This document shows, in pieces, positions 10,367 to 18,754 of a stretch of DNA of 48,792 nucleotides. The DNA is from JAGQRJ01 sp041402045 (GTDB taxonomy: Bacteria > Planctomycetota > J058), in NCBI GenBank assembly GCA_041402045.1, contig JAWKSZ010000065.1:1-48792 (forward strand), read 5' to 3'. The position numbers and the translations under genes are program-made. Under the pieces are notes generated by a model. That model was given only the letters and a program-made list of their open reading frames with translations, was not told where the DNA came from and searched no databases. Every line of letters begins with the position of its first letter. The first letter of the stretch is position 1.

Positions 10367-12115
10367 ATGAACGAGCTGCTCCTGTTCCACCTGCCGCGAT
10401 CCGCGTCGGACCTCCGCGCGCTGAGCGCGGTGGAGGCTCTCCCTGCGGGGGCGTTCAGCGTGCGCGCGGTGGACGTGGAGGCCGAGCCCGCGCTCGCGGC
10501 CGCTCACGGGGTCCGAGTCACGCCGGCGCTGGTCCGCGTGAACCCCGCGCAGCCCCCCCTGCACAGTCCTGGGCGACCTGAGCGACGAGGCTGCGCTGCG
10601 CGCGCTCCTGACCTCGGCGCAGGCGCCCGCGCCGGCCCCGGGCCCGGGGCTGCGGGCGCTGCTCGCGGCGGTCAGCGCCCGGCGCTGCTCCTGGACCCGG
10701 CCGGCGCGGCGCTCGCGCAGAACGCCGCGGCCCGAGGCCTCCTGGGCGCGGGTCTCCGCGTCCTGGCGCCCCTCGCGGGCGCGACCTGCGAGGTCCAGAC
10801 GCTTCAGCTCGGCGCCGACCCGCGCTGGCTCCAGGGCGAGCTGGCCTGCGCCGCGATCACGCTGGGCGCCGCGTCCGCGCGTCTGGCGATCCTGCCCGAC
10901 CCCCGCCAGGCCAGCGACAGCGAGGACGTGTTCGTCGCCGACCTGCGGCGCCAGCTCCGCGCCGAGTCTCCGGCGGCGGAGCTGGACAAGGCCTCGACCC
11001 GGCGCTTCGTGCGCGGAGAGGTCGCGTACCTGCGCGCCATGATCGACGGGATCGAGGACCCGATCTTCCTCAAGGACGTCGGCGGGCGCTTCGTGGTGGC
11101 CAACGACGCCACCGCGCGCACCGTCGGCTGCGCCCGGGCCGAGCAGATCCGCGGCAAGTCGGTCGGGGAGCTGCTCCCCCGCCCCGAGGTCGCGGAGGAG
11201 ATCCAGGCCCTCGAGGACGAGATCGTGCGCACCGGGGTGCCCACCACCTACCGCTTCGTGCACGCCGCCCCCGACGAGGCGCCGCGGACCTACTTGATCA
11301 CCAAGAGCCTCTACCGCGACGCCGAGGGCCAGCCCGCGGGGGTGATCGGGCTCTCCCGGGACGTGACCGACCTCGACCGCGTGCAGGCCGAGCTGACCCG
11401 CGCCAACGAGGAGCTCGCCGACGCGAACTACGACCTCGCGAGCTTCGCCACCGTCGCCGGCCACGACCTGCGCGCGCCCCTGCGCGGGGTCGGCAACCTC
11501 GCCGGGTTCCTGCTCGAGGACCTCCCGGACCTGCCCCAGGAGGCGACCGAGGAGCTGCGCACGATCCAGCGCCTGGCCGCCCGCGCCGACCGCATGATCC
11601 TCGACCTGCTCGAGTTCTCGCGCACGGGCCGGGTCGAGGTGCGGCTCAAGGAGACCCGGGTGGGCGAGCTGGTCGAGCACGTGTGCGACAGCCACTACGA
11701 GGCCCTGGGGGAAGCCGAGATCCGGGTCGAGATCGCCCCCGACCTGCCGCAGCTCCGCCTGTGGCGCACCGGGCTGTATCAGGTGTTCGACCACCTGCTG
11801 AAGAACGCGCTGGCCCACGCCCAGACGAGCGATTCGGTCGAGATCGGCTGGGAGGCGGTCGAGGACGGCTACCGCTTCTCGGTCCGCGACCACGGACCGG
11901 GGATCGACCCCGCCCTCGAACCGACGATCTTCGAGCCCTTCTCCCGCACCCGGACTCCGGGAGGCTCGAAGACCAGCGGCCTCGGCCTGGCGGTCGTCCG
12001 CCGCACCCTGCGCCGCATGGGCGGGCGGGTGTGGCACGAGCCGACGCCAGGGGGCGGATCGACCTTCGTGTTCGAGCTGCCCCGGGAGGCGCCCGCGCCC
12101 CCCGAGCCAGCCTGA
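10367..12115 (+). CDS. SasA-type hybrid sensor: KaiB-like + PAS + histidine kinase, with a compensating frameshift pair
   Basis: Domains in order: a KaiB-like thioredoxin fold (residues 1 to about 80), a linker or weak PAS, a PAS domain (YLRAMIDGIEDPIFLKDVGG, from about residue 222), a HisKA domain with phospho-acceptor His in VAGHDLRAPLRG, and an ATPase with N box HLLKNALAHA, DHGPGID, IFEPFSR and TSGLGLAVVRR. The KaiB-like end is out of frame. After TPALVRVNPAQPP a run of seven C (10552-10558) shifts the frame; reading one base less gives TVLGDLSDEAALRALLTSA, the expected C-terminus of KaiB/SasA sensors. The frame returns near 10675. The printed protein is therefore wrong for about 40 residues unless the indels are real. 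A cytosolic kinase is likely, as no membrane segment is seen. No response regulator is adjacent. Confidence 0.85.
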   Translation: MNELLLFHLPRSASDLRALSAVEALPAGAFSVRAVDVEAEPALAAAHGVRVTPALVRVNPAQPPLHSPGRPERRGCAARAPDLGAGARAGPGPGAAGAARGGQRPALLLDPAGAALAQNAAARGLLGAGLRVLAPLAGATCEVQTLQLGADPRWLQGELACAAITLGAASARLAILPDPRQASDSEDVFVADLRRQLRAESPAAELDKASTRRFVRGEVAYLRAMIDGIEDPIFLKDVGGRFVVANDATARTVGCARAEQIRGKSVGELLPRPEVAEEIQALEDEIVRTGVPTTYRFVHAAPDEAPRTYLITKSLYRDAEGQPAGVIGLSRDVTDLDRVQAELTRANEELADANYDLASFATVAGHDLRAPLRGVGNLAGFLLEDLPDLPQEATEELRTIQRLAARADRMILDLLEFSRTGRVEVRLKETRVGELVEHVCDSHYEALGEAEIRVEIAPDLPQLRLWRTGLYQVFDHLLKNALAHAQTSDSVEIGWEAVEDGYRFSVRDHGPGIDPALEPTIFEPFSRTRTPGGSKTSGLGLAVVRRTLRRMGGRVWHEPTPGGGSTFVFELPREAPAPPEPA

Positions 12116-12117
12116 GA

Positions 12118-12191
12118 TACCCCCTGCAGGGTTCGAACCTGCGGCCTCGGCTTTAGGAAAGCCACGCTCTATCCAGCTGAGCTAAGGGGGC
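12118..12191 (-). tRNA. tRNA-Arg (anticodon CCU)
   Basis: The 74-nt minus-strand sequence folds as a full cloverleaf. The acceptor GCCCCCT pairs with AGGGGGT (one G-U), the D-stem is GCTC/GAGC, the anticodon stem TGGCT/AGCCG encloses the loop TTCCTAA, and the T-stem GCAGG/CCTGC encloses TTCGAAC. The anticodon CCT reads AGG (Arg). No CCA is encoded. The 3' end lies 3 nt from the convergent kinase stop. Confidence 0.95.
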
Positions 12192-12224
12192 CAACGGTCG
12201 CCGAGTATAGCCGGCCCGGCCGGG

Positions 12225-12746
12225 TCACTCGACCTTGGTGAACTCCGGAGGCAGGTCCTCCAGGCGGAAGTCACGGAAGAAGCCAGTGCGGGTGTAGGCC
12301 CCCGCTGAGGCGCGGTCGGTGACCACCTGGGTCGTGGTCTGGTAGACGAAGCCGTTGGCGGTCATGAGGTAGATCCGCTCGCCGGAGACCCCCCACGCCG
12401 TGGGCCAGGCCAGGGCGGCCCAGTTGTCCCGGGGCCGACGGGCCTCCAGGTTCTGCCGCGCGCGCACGAAGACCTCGTAGCCGTCCTTGTCGCGGGTGCG
12501 GCGCTCGAGGGACGGGTCTACGAAGCCCTCGTCGATCAGGTCCTGGATCCGCCCGAACTCGTCGTGTTTGCGCCGGTAGGACTCCTGGGCCTGGTGCAGC
12601 GTGCGCAGGGTGGCCAGGGCGGAGGTCTCGTTGGCCCGGATCCGGGACTGGACGAAGACCGGGATCGAGATCGCCACCAGGATCAGCACGATCCCCAGCA
12701 CGACCATGAGCTCCTGGAGGCTGAAGCCCCGTTTGCCGCCCCGCAT
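12225..12746 (-). CDS. Type IV pilin / type II pseudopilin-like protein
   Basis: This 173-residue protein begins MRGGKRGFSLQELMVVLGIV, a class III prepilin signal. Cleavage would fall after Gly in KRG|FSLQE, leaving Phe1 and the conserved Glu5, followed by a 20-residue hydrophobic helix. The rest is a soluble C-terminal domain with no cysteine pair. A strong GAGGAGGG ribosome site lies just before the ATG. It is divergent from groL and has no secretion or pilus genes nearby, so it is an orphan pseudopilin. It could belong to a general secretion filament encoded elsewhere. Confidence 0.88.
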   Translation of the reverse strand: MRGGKRGFSLQELMVVLGIVLILVAISIPVFVQSRIRANETSALATLRTLHQAQESYRRKHDEFGRIQDLIDEGFVDPSLERRTRDKDGYEVFVRARQNLEARRPRDNWAALAWPTAWGVSGERIYLMTANGFVYQTTTQVVTDRASAGAYTRTGFFRDFRLEDLPPEFTKVE

Positions 12747-12786
12747 GGATCCCCTCCTCGCCCGTTGCGTCGGGGCCCCCCCGCGC

Positions 12787-12792
12787 TAAGAT
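12787..12792 (+). promoter_or_regulatory. -10 element of groL
   Basis: TAAGAT followed by CCCGGCC lies about 50 nt before the groL ATG, inside the 96-nt gap to the divergent pseudopilin. No CIRCE inverted repeat is present. Confidence 0.4.
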
Positions 12793-12842
12793 CCCGGCCA
12801 TCTCGCAGCACCTGCACAGTACTACGCACGAGGAGATCCGCC

Positions 12843-14453
12843 ATGGCTGCCAAGCACCTCGCCTTCGACGCGGAAGCCCGCGAAGCGATCCGCACCGGCG
12901 TCACCACCCTGGCCCGCGCGGTCAAGGTCACCCTCGGCCCCCGGGGCCGCAACGTCATGATCGAGCGGGGCTACGGCGCCCCCCTCGTCACCAAGGACGG
13001 CGTCAGCGTCGCCAAGGAGATGGAGCTCGAGCTCCCCTGGGAGGACATCGGCGCCCAGCTGGTGAAGGAGGTCGCCGCCAAGACCGCCGACGGCGCCGGC
13101 GACGGGACCACCACCGCCACCGTGCTCGCCGAGGCGATCTTCGAGCGCGGGCTCACCGCCCTGACCGCGGGCGTCCAGCCCGTCTACCTCAAGCGCGGGA
13201 TCGAGAAGGCCACCGCCGCCGTGCTCGAGGCCCTCGCCGCCGCCAGCCGTGAGGTCAAGGAGAGCAAGGACATCGCCCACGTGGCCTCGATCGCCGCCAA
13301 CAACGACGAGGAGATCGGGCAGGTGCTCGCCGACGCCATGGACAAGGTCGGCAAGGACGGCGTGATCACCGTCGACGAGGGCAAGGGGATCGAGACCACG
13401 ATCGAGCTCGTGGACGGCATGAGCCTCGACAAGGGCTACCTCAGCCCGCACTTCGTCAACAACCGCCAGAACCTGACCTGCGAGCTGGAGAACCCCTACG
13501 TCCTGCTCTACGACGGGAAGCTCACCAACGTGCACGAGCTCCTGCCCCTGCTCGAGGAGCTCCTCGGCGCCCAGGGCTCGCTGCTCGTGATCGCGGAGGC
13601 CGTCGAGGGCGAGGCCCTGGCCCTGCTCGCGGTCAACGCCCTGCGCGGCATGAAGGTGTGCTGCGTCAAGAACCCGGCCTACGGCGAGAAGCGCGTCGAG
13701 CTCCTGCGCGACGTGGGTGTGCTCACCGGCGGGACGGTCGTCTCCAAGGACATGGGCGTGACCCTCGAGGGGCTGACCCTCGAGGACCTCGGCCGCGCCC
13801 AGCGCGTGGTGGCCCACAAGGAGGAGACCACGATCGAGGACGGCGCCGGCGAGCGCTCGGCGATCCAGGACCGGATCGACTTCCTCCGCCGCGAAATGGA
13901 GGCCGCGACCAGCGACTACGACCGCGGCAAGCTCGAGCAGCGGATCGCCAAGCTCTCCGGCGGCGTGGCCCGCGTGCTCGTGGGCGCGGCCACCGAGGCT
14001 GAAATGCGCCAGAAGAAGGCCCGGGTCGAGGACGCCCTGCACGCCACCCGCGCCGCGGTCGAGGAGGGGATCCTCCCCGGCGGCGGGATCGCGCTCCTGC
14101 GCGCGGCCAAGGCGATCGACGGGGTCGAGCTCAACGAGGACGAGCAGGTCGGCGCCACGATCGTGCGCCAGGCCCTCGAGGCCCCGCTGCGCCAGATCGC
14201 GACCAACGCCGGCGAGAACCCGGCGGTCGTGATCCAGACCGTGCTGAAGAACGACAGCCCGACCTTCGGGTTCAACGCCCTGACCCTGGAGTATGGCGAC
14301 ATGCTCGAGCAGGGCGTGATCGACCCCACCCGGGTCCCGCGCTCGGCCTTCCAGAACGCCGTGAGCGTCTCGACCCTGCTCCTGACCACCGACGCGATCG
14401 TGGGCGAGCGCGAGAAGCCCGACGAGCACGCCGAAGACGAGCACATGCACTAG
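12843..14453 (+). CDS. groL: Chaperonin GroEL (Hsp60)
   Basis: This 536-residue chaperonin carries KVTLGPRGRNVMIERGYGAP, DGAGDGTTTATVLA (ATP-binding loop), VEEGILPGGGIALLRA and the DAIVGE end typical of GroEL. Start ATG 12843 follows GAGGAG. The C-terminus ends in an acidic, His-containing tail (EHAEDEHMH) rather than the usual GGM repeats, a feature of some secondary GroEL paralogues. No groES is adjacent and no CIRCE element is visible upstream. It may be one of several GroEL copies in this genome. Confidence 0.97.
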   Translation: MAAKHLAFDAEAREAIRTGVTTLARAVKVTLGPRGRNVMIERGYGAPLVTKDGVSVAKEMELELPWEDIGAQLVKEVAAKTADGAGDGTTTATVLAEAIFERGLTALTAGVQPVYLKRGIEKATAAVLEALAAASREVKESKDIAHVASIAANNDEEIGQVLADAMDKVGKDGVITVDEGKGIETTIELVDGMSLDKGYLSPHFVNNRQNLTCELENPYVLLYDGKLTNVHELLPLLEELLGAQGSLLVIAEAVEGEALALLAVNALRGMKVCCVKNPAYGEKRVELLRDVGVLTGGTVVSKDMGVTLEGLTLEDLGRAQRVVAHKEETTIEDGAGERSAIQDRIDFLRREMEAATSDYDRGKLEQRIAKLSGGVARVLVGAATEAEMRQKKARVEDALHATRAAVEEGILPGGGIALLRAAKAIDGVELNEDEQVGATIVRQALEAPLRQIATNAGENPAVVIQTVLKNDSPTFGFNALTLEYGDMLEQGVIDPTRVPRSAFQNAVSVSTLLLTTDAIVGEREKPDEHAEDEHMH

Positions 14454-14477
14454 CGCGGCCCAGGCCGACGCGCGCGG

Positions 14478-14503
14478 ACGGGCGGGGCGGCAGCCCCGCC
14501 CGT
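14478..14503 (+). terminator. Probable groL terminator hairpin
   Basis: An 11-bp perfect stem (ACGGGCGGGGC / GCCCCGCCCGT) with a GGCA loop begins 25 nt after the groL stop. Only a short T-poor tail follows, so factor-independent termination is not certain. Confidence 0.55.
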
Positions 14504-14540
14504 TCTGCGTTCCGGAGCCCCGAGGAACTTCGCCCCGCCC

Positions 14541-14566
14541 CACCACAGCTCCGGGGAGCTGTGGTG
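14541..14566 (+). promoter_or_regulatory. Perfect 26-bp palindrome over the odhB promoter (candidate operator)
   Basis: CACCACAGCTCC, two G, then GGAGCTGTGGTG: perfect 12-bp arms. The right end overlaps a -10-like TGAAAT (14564-14569) followed by GCGCCCGC. It lies 29 nt before the odhB ATG. The position fits a repressor site; an mRNA hairpin is the alternative. Confidence 0.45.
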
Positions 14567-14595
14567 AAATGCGCCCGCAACCGGAGAGGACGTCC

Positions 14596-15843
14596 ATGAC
14601 CGTCGAACTCAAGGTCCCCAGCGTCGGGGAGTCGATCTACGAGGTCACCATTGGGGAGTGGCTCAAGGGCGAAGGGGACTACGTCAGCAAGGACGAAGCC
14701 CTGGTCGCGCTCGAGACCGACAAGGCGAGCCTCGAGCTCCCCGCCCCCGCCGCGGGCAAGCTCAAGGACCTGCGCAAGAAGGTCGGGGACTCCGCCGAGG
14801 TAGGCGAGGTGATCGCCCTGATCGAGGAGGGCGAGGCAGACGGCGACAGCGAGGGCAAGACCGAAGAAGCGCAGCCAAAGCAGCAGAAGCAGCAGAAGCA
14901 GCCCTCCGAGCAGACCGCGCCGCCTGAAGGGGACGAGCAGGAGCAAGCCAAGACCCAGGCGACCACCGCCGACGCCCCCCGGATCATGCCCGCCGCCCAG
15001 CGCGAGCTGGCCAAGCGCGGGATCGACGCGAGCGAGGTCCAGGCCAGCGGCCCCGGCGGCCGCCTGCTCAAGGAGGACGTGCTGCGCCACGCCAAGGCGC
15101 CGACCCCGGCCCCCGCGCCTGCGCTGAGCTGCGGCGGCGGGACCCGCGAGGAGCGGGTCGTCCCCATGACCCCCCTGCGCAAGCGGATCGCCCAGCGCCT
15201 GGTCGAGTCGCAGCAGCAGAGCGCGACCCTCACGACCTTCAACGAGATCGACCTGAGCCAGGTGATCGCGCTGCGCAACGAATACAAGGACCGCTTCCTC
15301 CAGCGCTACGGGGTCAAGCTCGGGTTCATGTCCTTCTTCGTGAAGGCCACGATCGAGGCGCTCAAGGACTTCCCCCAGGTCAACGCCGAGATCCGCGACG
15401 AGACGATCGTCTACAAGGACTACTTCGACATCGGTGTGGCCGTGGGCGGCGGCCGCGGGCTCGTGGTCCCCGTGCTGCGCAACGCCGAGACCCTGAGCTT
15501 CGCCCAGGTCGAGCTCGCGATCGCCGACTTCGCGAACCGCGCCAAGGCCAACAAGCTCAGCCTCGACGAGCTCCAGGGCGGCACGTTCACGATCAGTAAC
15601 GGCGGCGTCTACGGGAGCCTGCTCTCGACCCCGATCATCAACCCCCCGCAGGTCGGGATCCTGGGCATGCACAACATTCAGGAGCGCCCGGTCGCGATCG
15701 ACGGCAAGGTCGAGATCCGGCCCATGATGTACGTGGCCCTGAGCTACGACCACCGGATCATCGACGGCCGCGAGTCGGTGACCTTCCTGCGCAAGATCAA
15801 GGACTGCGTGGAGAACCCCACGCGGATCCTGCTCGAGGTCTGA
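14596..15843 (+). CDS. odhB: 2-oxoglutarate dehydrogenase E2, dihydrolipoyllysine succinyltransferase
   Basis: This 415-residue E2 component transfers succinyl groups from lipoyl to CoA in the TCA cycle. The N-terminal lipoyl domain has ETDKASLEL with the lipoylated Lys43. A Gln- and Glu-rich linker (about residues 80-125) and a peripheral subunit-binding domain (MPAAQRELAKRGIDASEV) follow, then the catalytic domain with SYDHRIIDGRE at the end. The start FKVPSVGES-like (ELKVPSVGES) and the TPLRKRIAQRLVESQ block point to OGDH rather than PDH E2. ATG 14596 follows GGAGAGG. The lpdA gene lies 4 nt downstream; the E1 subunit is not in the window. Confidence 0.93.
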   Translation: MTVELKVPSVGESIYEVTIGEWLKGEGDYVSKDEALVALETDKASLELPAPAAGKLKDLRKKVGDSAEVGEVIALIEEGEADGDSEGKTEEAQPKQQKQQKQPSEQTAPPEGDEQEQAKTQATTADAPRIMPAAQRELAKRGIDASEVQASGPGGRLLKEDVLRHAKAPTPAPAPALSCGGGTREERVVPMTPLRKRIAQRLVESQQQSATLTTFNEIDLSQVIALRNEYKDRFLQRYGVKLGFMSFFVKATIEALKDFPQVNAEIRDETIVYKDYFDIGVAVGGGRGLVVPVLRNAETLSFAQVELAIADFANRAKANKLSLDELQGGTFTISNGGVYGSLLSTPIINPPQVGILGMHNIQERPVAIDGKVEIRPMMYVALSYDHRIIDGRESVTFLRKIKDCVENPTRILLEV

Positions 15844-15847
15844 GCCC

Positions 15848-17233
15848 GTGGCCGACTACGACCTGATCGTGATCGGCGCCGGCCCCGGCGGCTACGTGGC
15901 CGCCCTGCGCGGCGCCCAGCTCGGGCTCGAGGTGGCCTGCATCGAGAAGGAGTCGCGCCTGGGCGGCACCTGCCTGCGGGTGGGCTGCATTCCGTCGAAG
16001 GCGCTGCTCGAGTCCAGCGAGCGCTACGTCGAGGCCCGCGCGCACCTGAAGGAGCACGGCGTGCTCGTGAGCGAGGTCGGCCTCGACCTCGCCGCCATGC
16101 ACCGCCGCAAGGACAAGGTCGTGCGCGGCCTGACCCAGGGCGTGGCCGGGCTGCTCAAGAAGAACGGCGTGACCCGCTACGAGGGCCACGCGAGCTTCGT
16201 CTCCACCGGCGCCGAGGGCACCGAGGTCGAGGTCGCGGGGGAGACCCACCGCGCGACCCACGTGATCGTGGCCACCGGGAGCTCCGTGGTCACCCTGCCC
16301 GGGATCGAGTTCGACGGCGACTGGATCGGGGGCTCGACCGAGGCCCTGAGCTACGACCCCGTCCCCGGGCACCTGGTCGTGATCGGCGCGGGCGTGATCG
16401 GCCTCGAGCTGGGCTCGGTGTGGGCGCGGCTGGGGAGCAAGGTCACCGTGCTCGAGTACATGAACCGGATCCTCCCGGGCATGGACCACGAGCTCGCCGC
16501 CGCCGCCCACAAGGTGCTCGCGCGCCAGGGCCTCGAGTTCAAGCTCGGCGCGCGGGTCACCGGCGCCCGCCGCGAGGGCGAGGGCTGCGTGGTCGAGGCC
16601 GAGGGCATGGAGCCGATCGCCTGCGACAAGGTCCTCGTCGCCGTGGGCCGCAAGCCCAACACCGAGGGCCTGGGCCTGGACAAGGTCGGCGTGTCCCAGT
16701 CCAAGCGCGGGCAGATCGAGGTCGACGAGCACTTCCACACGAACGTGCGCGGGATCTACGCGATCGGCGACGTGATCAAGGGCCCCATGCTCGCCCACAA
16801 GGCCGAGGAGGAGGGGATCGCCTGCGTCGAGCGGATCGTGACCGGCTACGGCCACGTGAACTACGACGCGATCCCGGGGATCGTCTACACCCACCCCGAG
16901 GTCGCCTCGGTCGGCAAGACCCAGGAGGAGCTCGAGGAGGCGGGGGTCCCCTACCGCGTGGGCAGCTTCCCCTTCCTCGCCAACGGGCGGGCCCGCGCCC
17001 TCGGCGACACCGAGGGCTTCGTCAAGCTCCTGGCGCACAAGGACACCGACCGCCTGCTGGGCGCGCACCTGATCGGCCCCCGGGCCGGTGACCTGGTGGC
17101 CGAGCTCGCCGTGGCGATCGAGTTCGGCGCCAGCGCCGAAGACGTCGCGCGCGCCTGCCACGCCCACCCGACCCTGGCCGAGGTGGTCAAGGAGGCTGCG
17201 CTGGCCGTCGACGGGCGCGCGCTGCACATGTGA
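15848..17233 (+). CDS. lpdA: Dihydrolipoyl dehydrogenase (E3)
   Basis: This 461-residue flavoprotein reoxidises lipoyl groups of 2-oxoacid dehydrogenases. FAD motif GAGPGGYVAALRGAQLG, redox disulfide GGTCLRVGCIPSKALL (Cys pair near residues 41 and 46), NAD motif GAGVIGLELGSVW, YAIGDVI and the C-terminal catalytic HAHPTLAE are all present. Start is GTG at 15848, 4 nt after the odhB stop. It overlaps the next gene as GTGA, so the three genes form one operon. Confidence 0.97.
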   Translation: MADYDLIVIGAGPGGYVAALRGAQLGLEVACIEKESRLGGTCLRVGCIPSKALLESSERYVEARAHLKEHGVLVSEVGLDLAAMHRRKDKVVRGLTQGVAGLLKKNGVTRYEGHASFVSTGAEGTEVEVAGETHRATHVIVATGSSVVTLPGIEFDGDWIGGSTEALSYDPVPGHLVVIGAGVIGLELGSVWARLGSKVTVLEYMNRILPGMDHELAAAAHKVLARQGLEFKLGARVTGARREGEGCVVEAEGMEPIACDKVLVAVGRKPNTEGLGLDKVGVSQSKRGQIEVDEHFHTNVRGIYAIGDVIKGPMLAHKAEEEGIACVERIVTGYGHVNYDAIPGIVYTHPEVASVGKTQEELEEAGVPYRVGSFPFLANGRARALGDTEGFVKLLAHKDTDRLLGAHLIGPRAGDLVAELAVAIEFGASAEDVARACHAHPTLAEVVKEAALAVDGRALHM

Positions 17234-18096
17234 GCGCGGCGCGCCCGTCCCCGCTCCTGCGCTGGGGCCCCCGCGGGCTCCTCGGCCTGGGCTGGGGCGG
17301 CGTGCTCTGGCTCGCGTTTCGCACGGACCCCACGCGCTGGACGGCGCGCACCGACCTCGACGGCTGGATCGAGACCCACCCCAGCCTCCTGGCGCTGATC
17401 TGGAGCCTGCCCGCGCTGATCGCAGGGCTGTGGCTCCTGCGCGCCGCGCCCGTCGCCCCTCGTCCCCCCGTGCCCCGCGGCTGGCCCGGGGCAGCCCTGC
17501 GCGGGGTCGCCCTGTGCGGCGTGCTCTCGCTGGCGTTCACGGCCTACCTGCTCCTGGGCGGCTACGGGCTGTGGTACACCTACGACTACACCTCGGTGGG
17601 GACGGCGGCGCTCGTCGCCCCGCTGCTGGGGCTCACCTCCCTGGTCGAGACCCGCCCCGCCGAGACCCCGGGCGCGCGCGCAGGCTGGTCGGCGCTGGCC
17701 GGCGTGAGCGCGGTGCTCGCCCTGCTCGTGGCCTGGATCCAGCGCGAGTACGTGAACGAGCTCTTCCTGCGCGACCTCGACTGGGCGACGCGCAAGGCGC
17801 TCGAGACCGCGGGCTGGCTCGGCGAGGACCCCGTCTGGACCTTCTGGCACTTCGCCTGGATCGGGGTCGTGTGGGGCGCTGTGCTCGGCGCTCGCCTGCG
17901 CCCGCGAGGGCGGCGCCTGGAGCTGTCGCTGGCTGCGGCGGGGGTCGGCGCCGCCTGGGCCGTGCCCCGCGCGTACGCGGCCGACGCCGTGATCGCCTTC
18001 GGGGCGCTCTCCCTCTGCGCCCTGACCCCCCTCGCCTTCCGCCTGGGGGACGCGCTCCAGACCCGGGGCGCGGCCTGGCTGCGCGAGGACGCGTAG
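17230..18096 (+). CDS. Polytopic membrane protein of unknown function
   Basis: This 288-residue protein has about seven or eight hydrophobic segments. The first is at residues 14-29, followed by ones near 53-70, 87-110, 123-140, 155-175 and 205-225 and two at the end. Start GTG overlaps the lpdA stop by 4 nt. The loop between helices 3 and 4 reads GGYGLWYTYDYTSVGT. I recognise no family or catalytic motif. Its place after odhB-lpdA suggests co-transcription, but a metabolic link is not shown. It ends 1 nt before the convergent gene on the minus strand. Confidence 0.8.
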   Translation: MSAARPSPLLRWGPRGLLGLGWGGVLWLAFRTDPTRWTARTDLDGWIETHPSLLALIWSLPALIAGLWLLRAAPVAPRPPVPRGWPGAALRGVALCGVLSLAFTAYLLLGGYGLWYTYDYTSVGTAALVAPLLGLTSLVETRPAETPGARAGWSALAGVSAVLALLVAWIQREYVNELFLRDLDWATRKALETAGWLGEDPVWTFWHFAWIGVVWGAVLGARLRPRGRRLELSLAAAGVGAAWAVPRAYAADAVIAFGALSLCALTPLAFRLGDALQTRGAAWLREDA

Positions 18097-18097
18097 C

Positions 18098-18754
18098 TCA
18101 GCGCGGGAGCACGACCCGCACCCCGAGGTCGTCGCCCAGGCCCCGCTCGTCCTTGCCGTTGGGGCCGAGCGAATAGATCAACACGCTCCCCTCCCGCAAG
18201 CGGTAGGCGTAGGCGTGGCCGAAGTCGTCCACGTAGAGCGCGCCCTCGAACCGGCTGGGGGCCAGGCTCAGGTAGGGGCGGGCGTCGTCGCTGGGCTGGG
18301 GCGTGGCCAGCGCCGCCCACAGGGCGGCGGCGTCCTGGGGCACGTCCCCGCGGTCGGCGACGTAGCGCTGGAGCGCGTTGCTCACCCCGCGCAGCTCGGT
18401 CTCGACCGCCCCCTGCTGGGCGCGGCGGCGCTGGAGGCGGATCGCAGCCACGGTGCCCACGTAGGCGGCCACGATCAGGCTCAGGCAGGTGAGCAGCGTG
18501 GCGTAGAACAGCGCGCGCAGGTGCCGCCGGCGCAGGCGCCGGCCCTGGCTCAGGTCCTGGGCGCGGAGCTCGACCTGCACGCGGTCGAGCACGAAGGCGC
18601 GCCCGCGCTCCATGCGCTCCTCGACCCCGGCCATGGCCAGGGTGAAGGCCTCGTCCACCTCCTCCAACGCCGCGGCGAGCCCGGGGTCGAGGCCCTCGAG
18701 GTCGGCGCCGAGGTCGGGGAACTCGGCGGGGTCCTGCCGTCCCGACTCGCTCAC
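18098..18754 (-). CDS. Single-span membrane protein with GspG-like C-terminus, partner of ECF sigma factor
   Basis: This 218-residue protein has an acidic cytoplasmic N-terminus (about 80 residues), one membrane helix (FYATLLTCLSLIVAAYVGTV) and an outer domain. The ending SVLIYSLGPNGKDERGLGDD resembles the C-terminus of the type II secretion pseudopilin GspG (YSLGADGK...), but the N-terminus is not a prepilin. Its ATG overlaps the sigma-factor stop as ATGA. The gene order and topology are those of a membrane anti-sigma factor, although no zinc-binding HxxxCxxC motif is seen. The role is an inference from context. Confidence 0.75.
   Translation of the reverse strand: MSESGRQDPAEFPDLGADLEGLDPGLAAALEEVDEAFTLAMAGVEERMERGRAFVLDRVQVELRAQDLSQGRRLRRRHLRALFYATLLTCLSLIVAAYVGTVAAIRLQRRRAQQGAVETELRGVSNALQRYVADRGDVPQDAAALWAALATPQPSDDARPYLSLAPSRFEGALYVDDFGHAYAYRLREGSVLIYSLGPNGKDERGLGDDLGVRVVLPR

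Noticed and set aside
12747..12842. CIRCE (HrcA) operator upstream of groL
   Set aside because: No TTAGCACTC-type inverted repeat is present in the gap.
12822..14612. Long open frame antisense to groL (and similar long antisense frames opposite fab, lpdA and lipid genes)
   Set aside because: These follow from codon bias of the true gene at high GC; the products have shadow-type composition and no ribosome sites.
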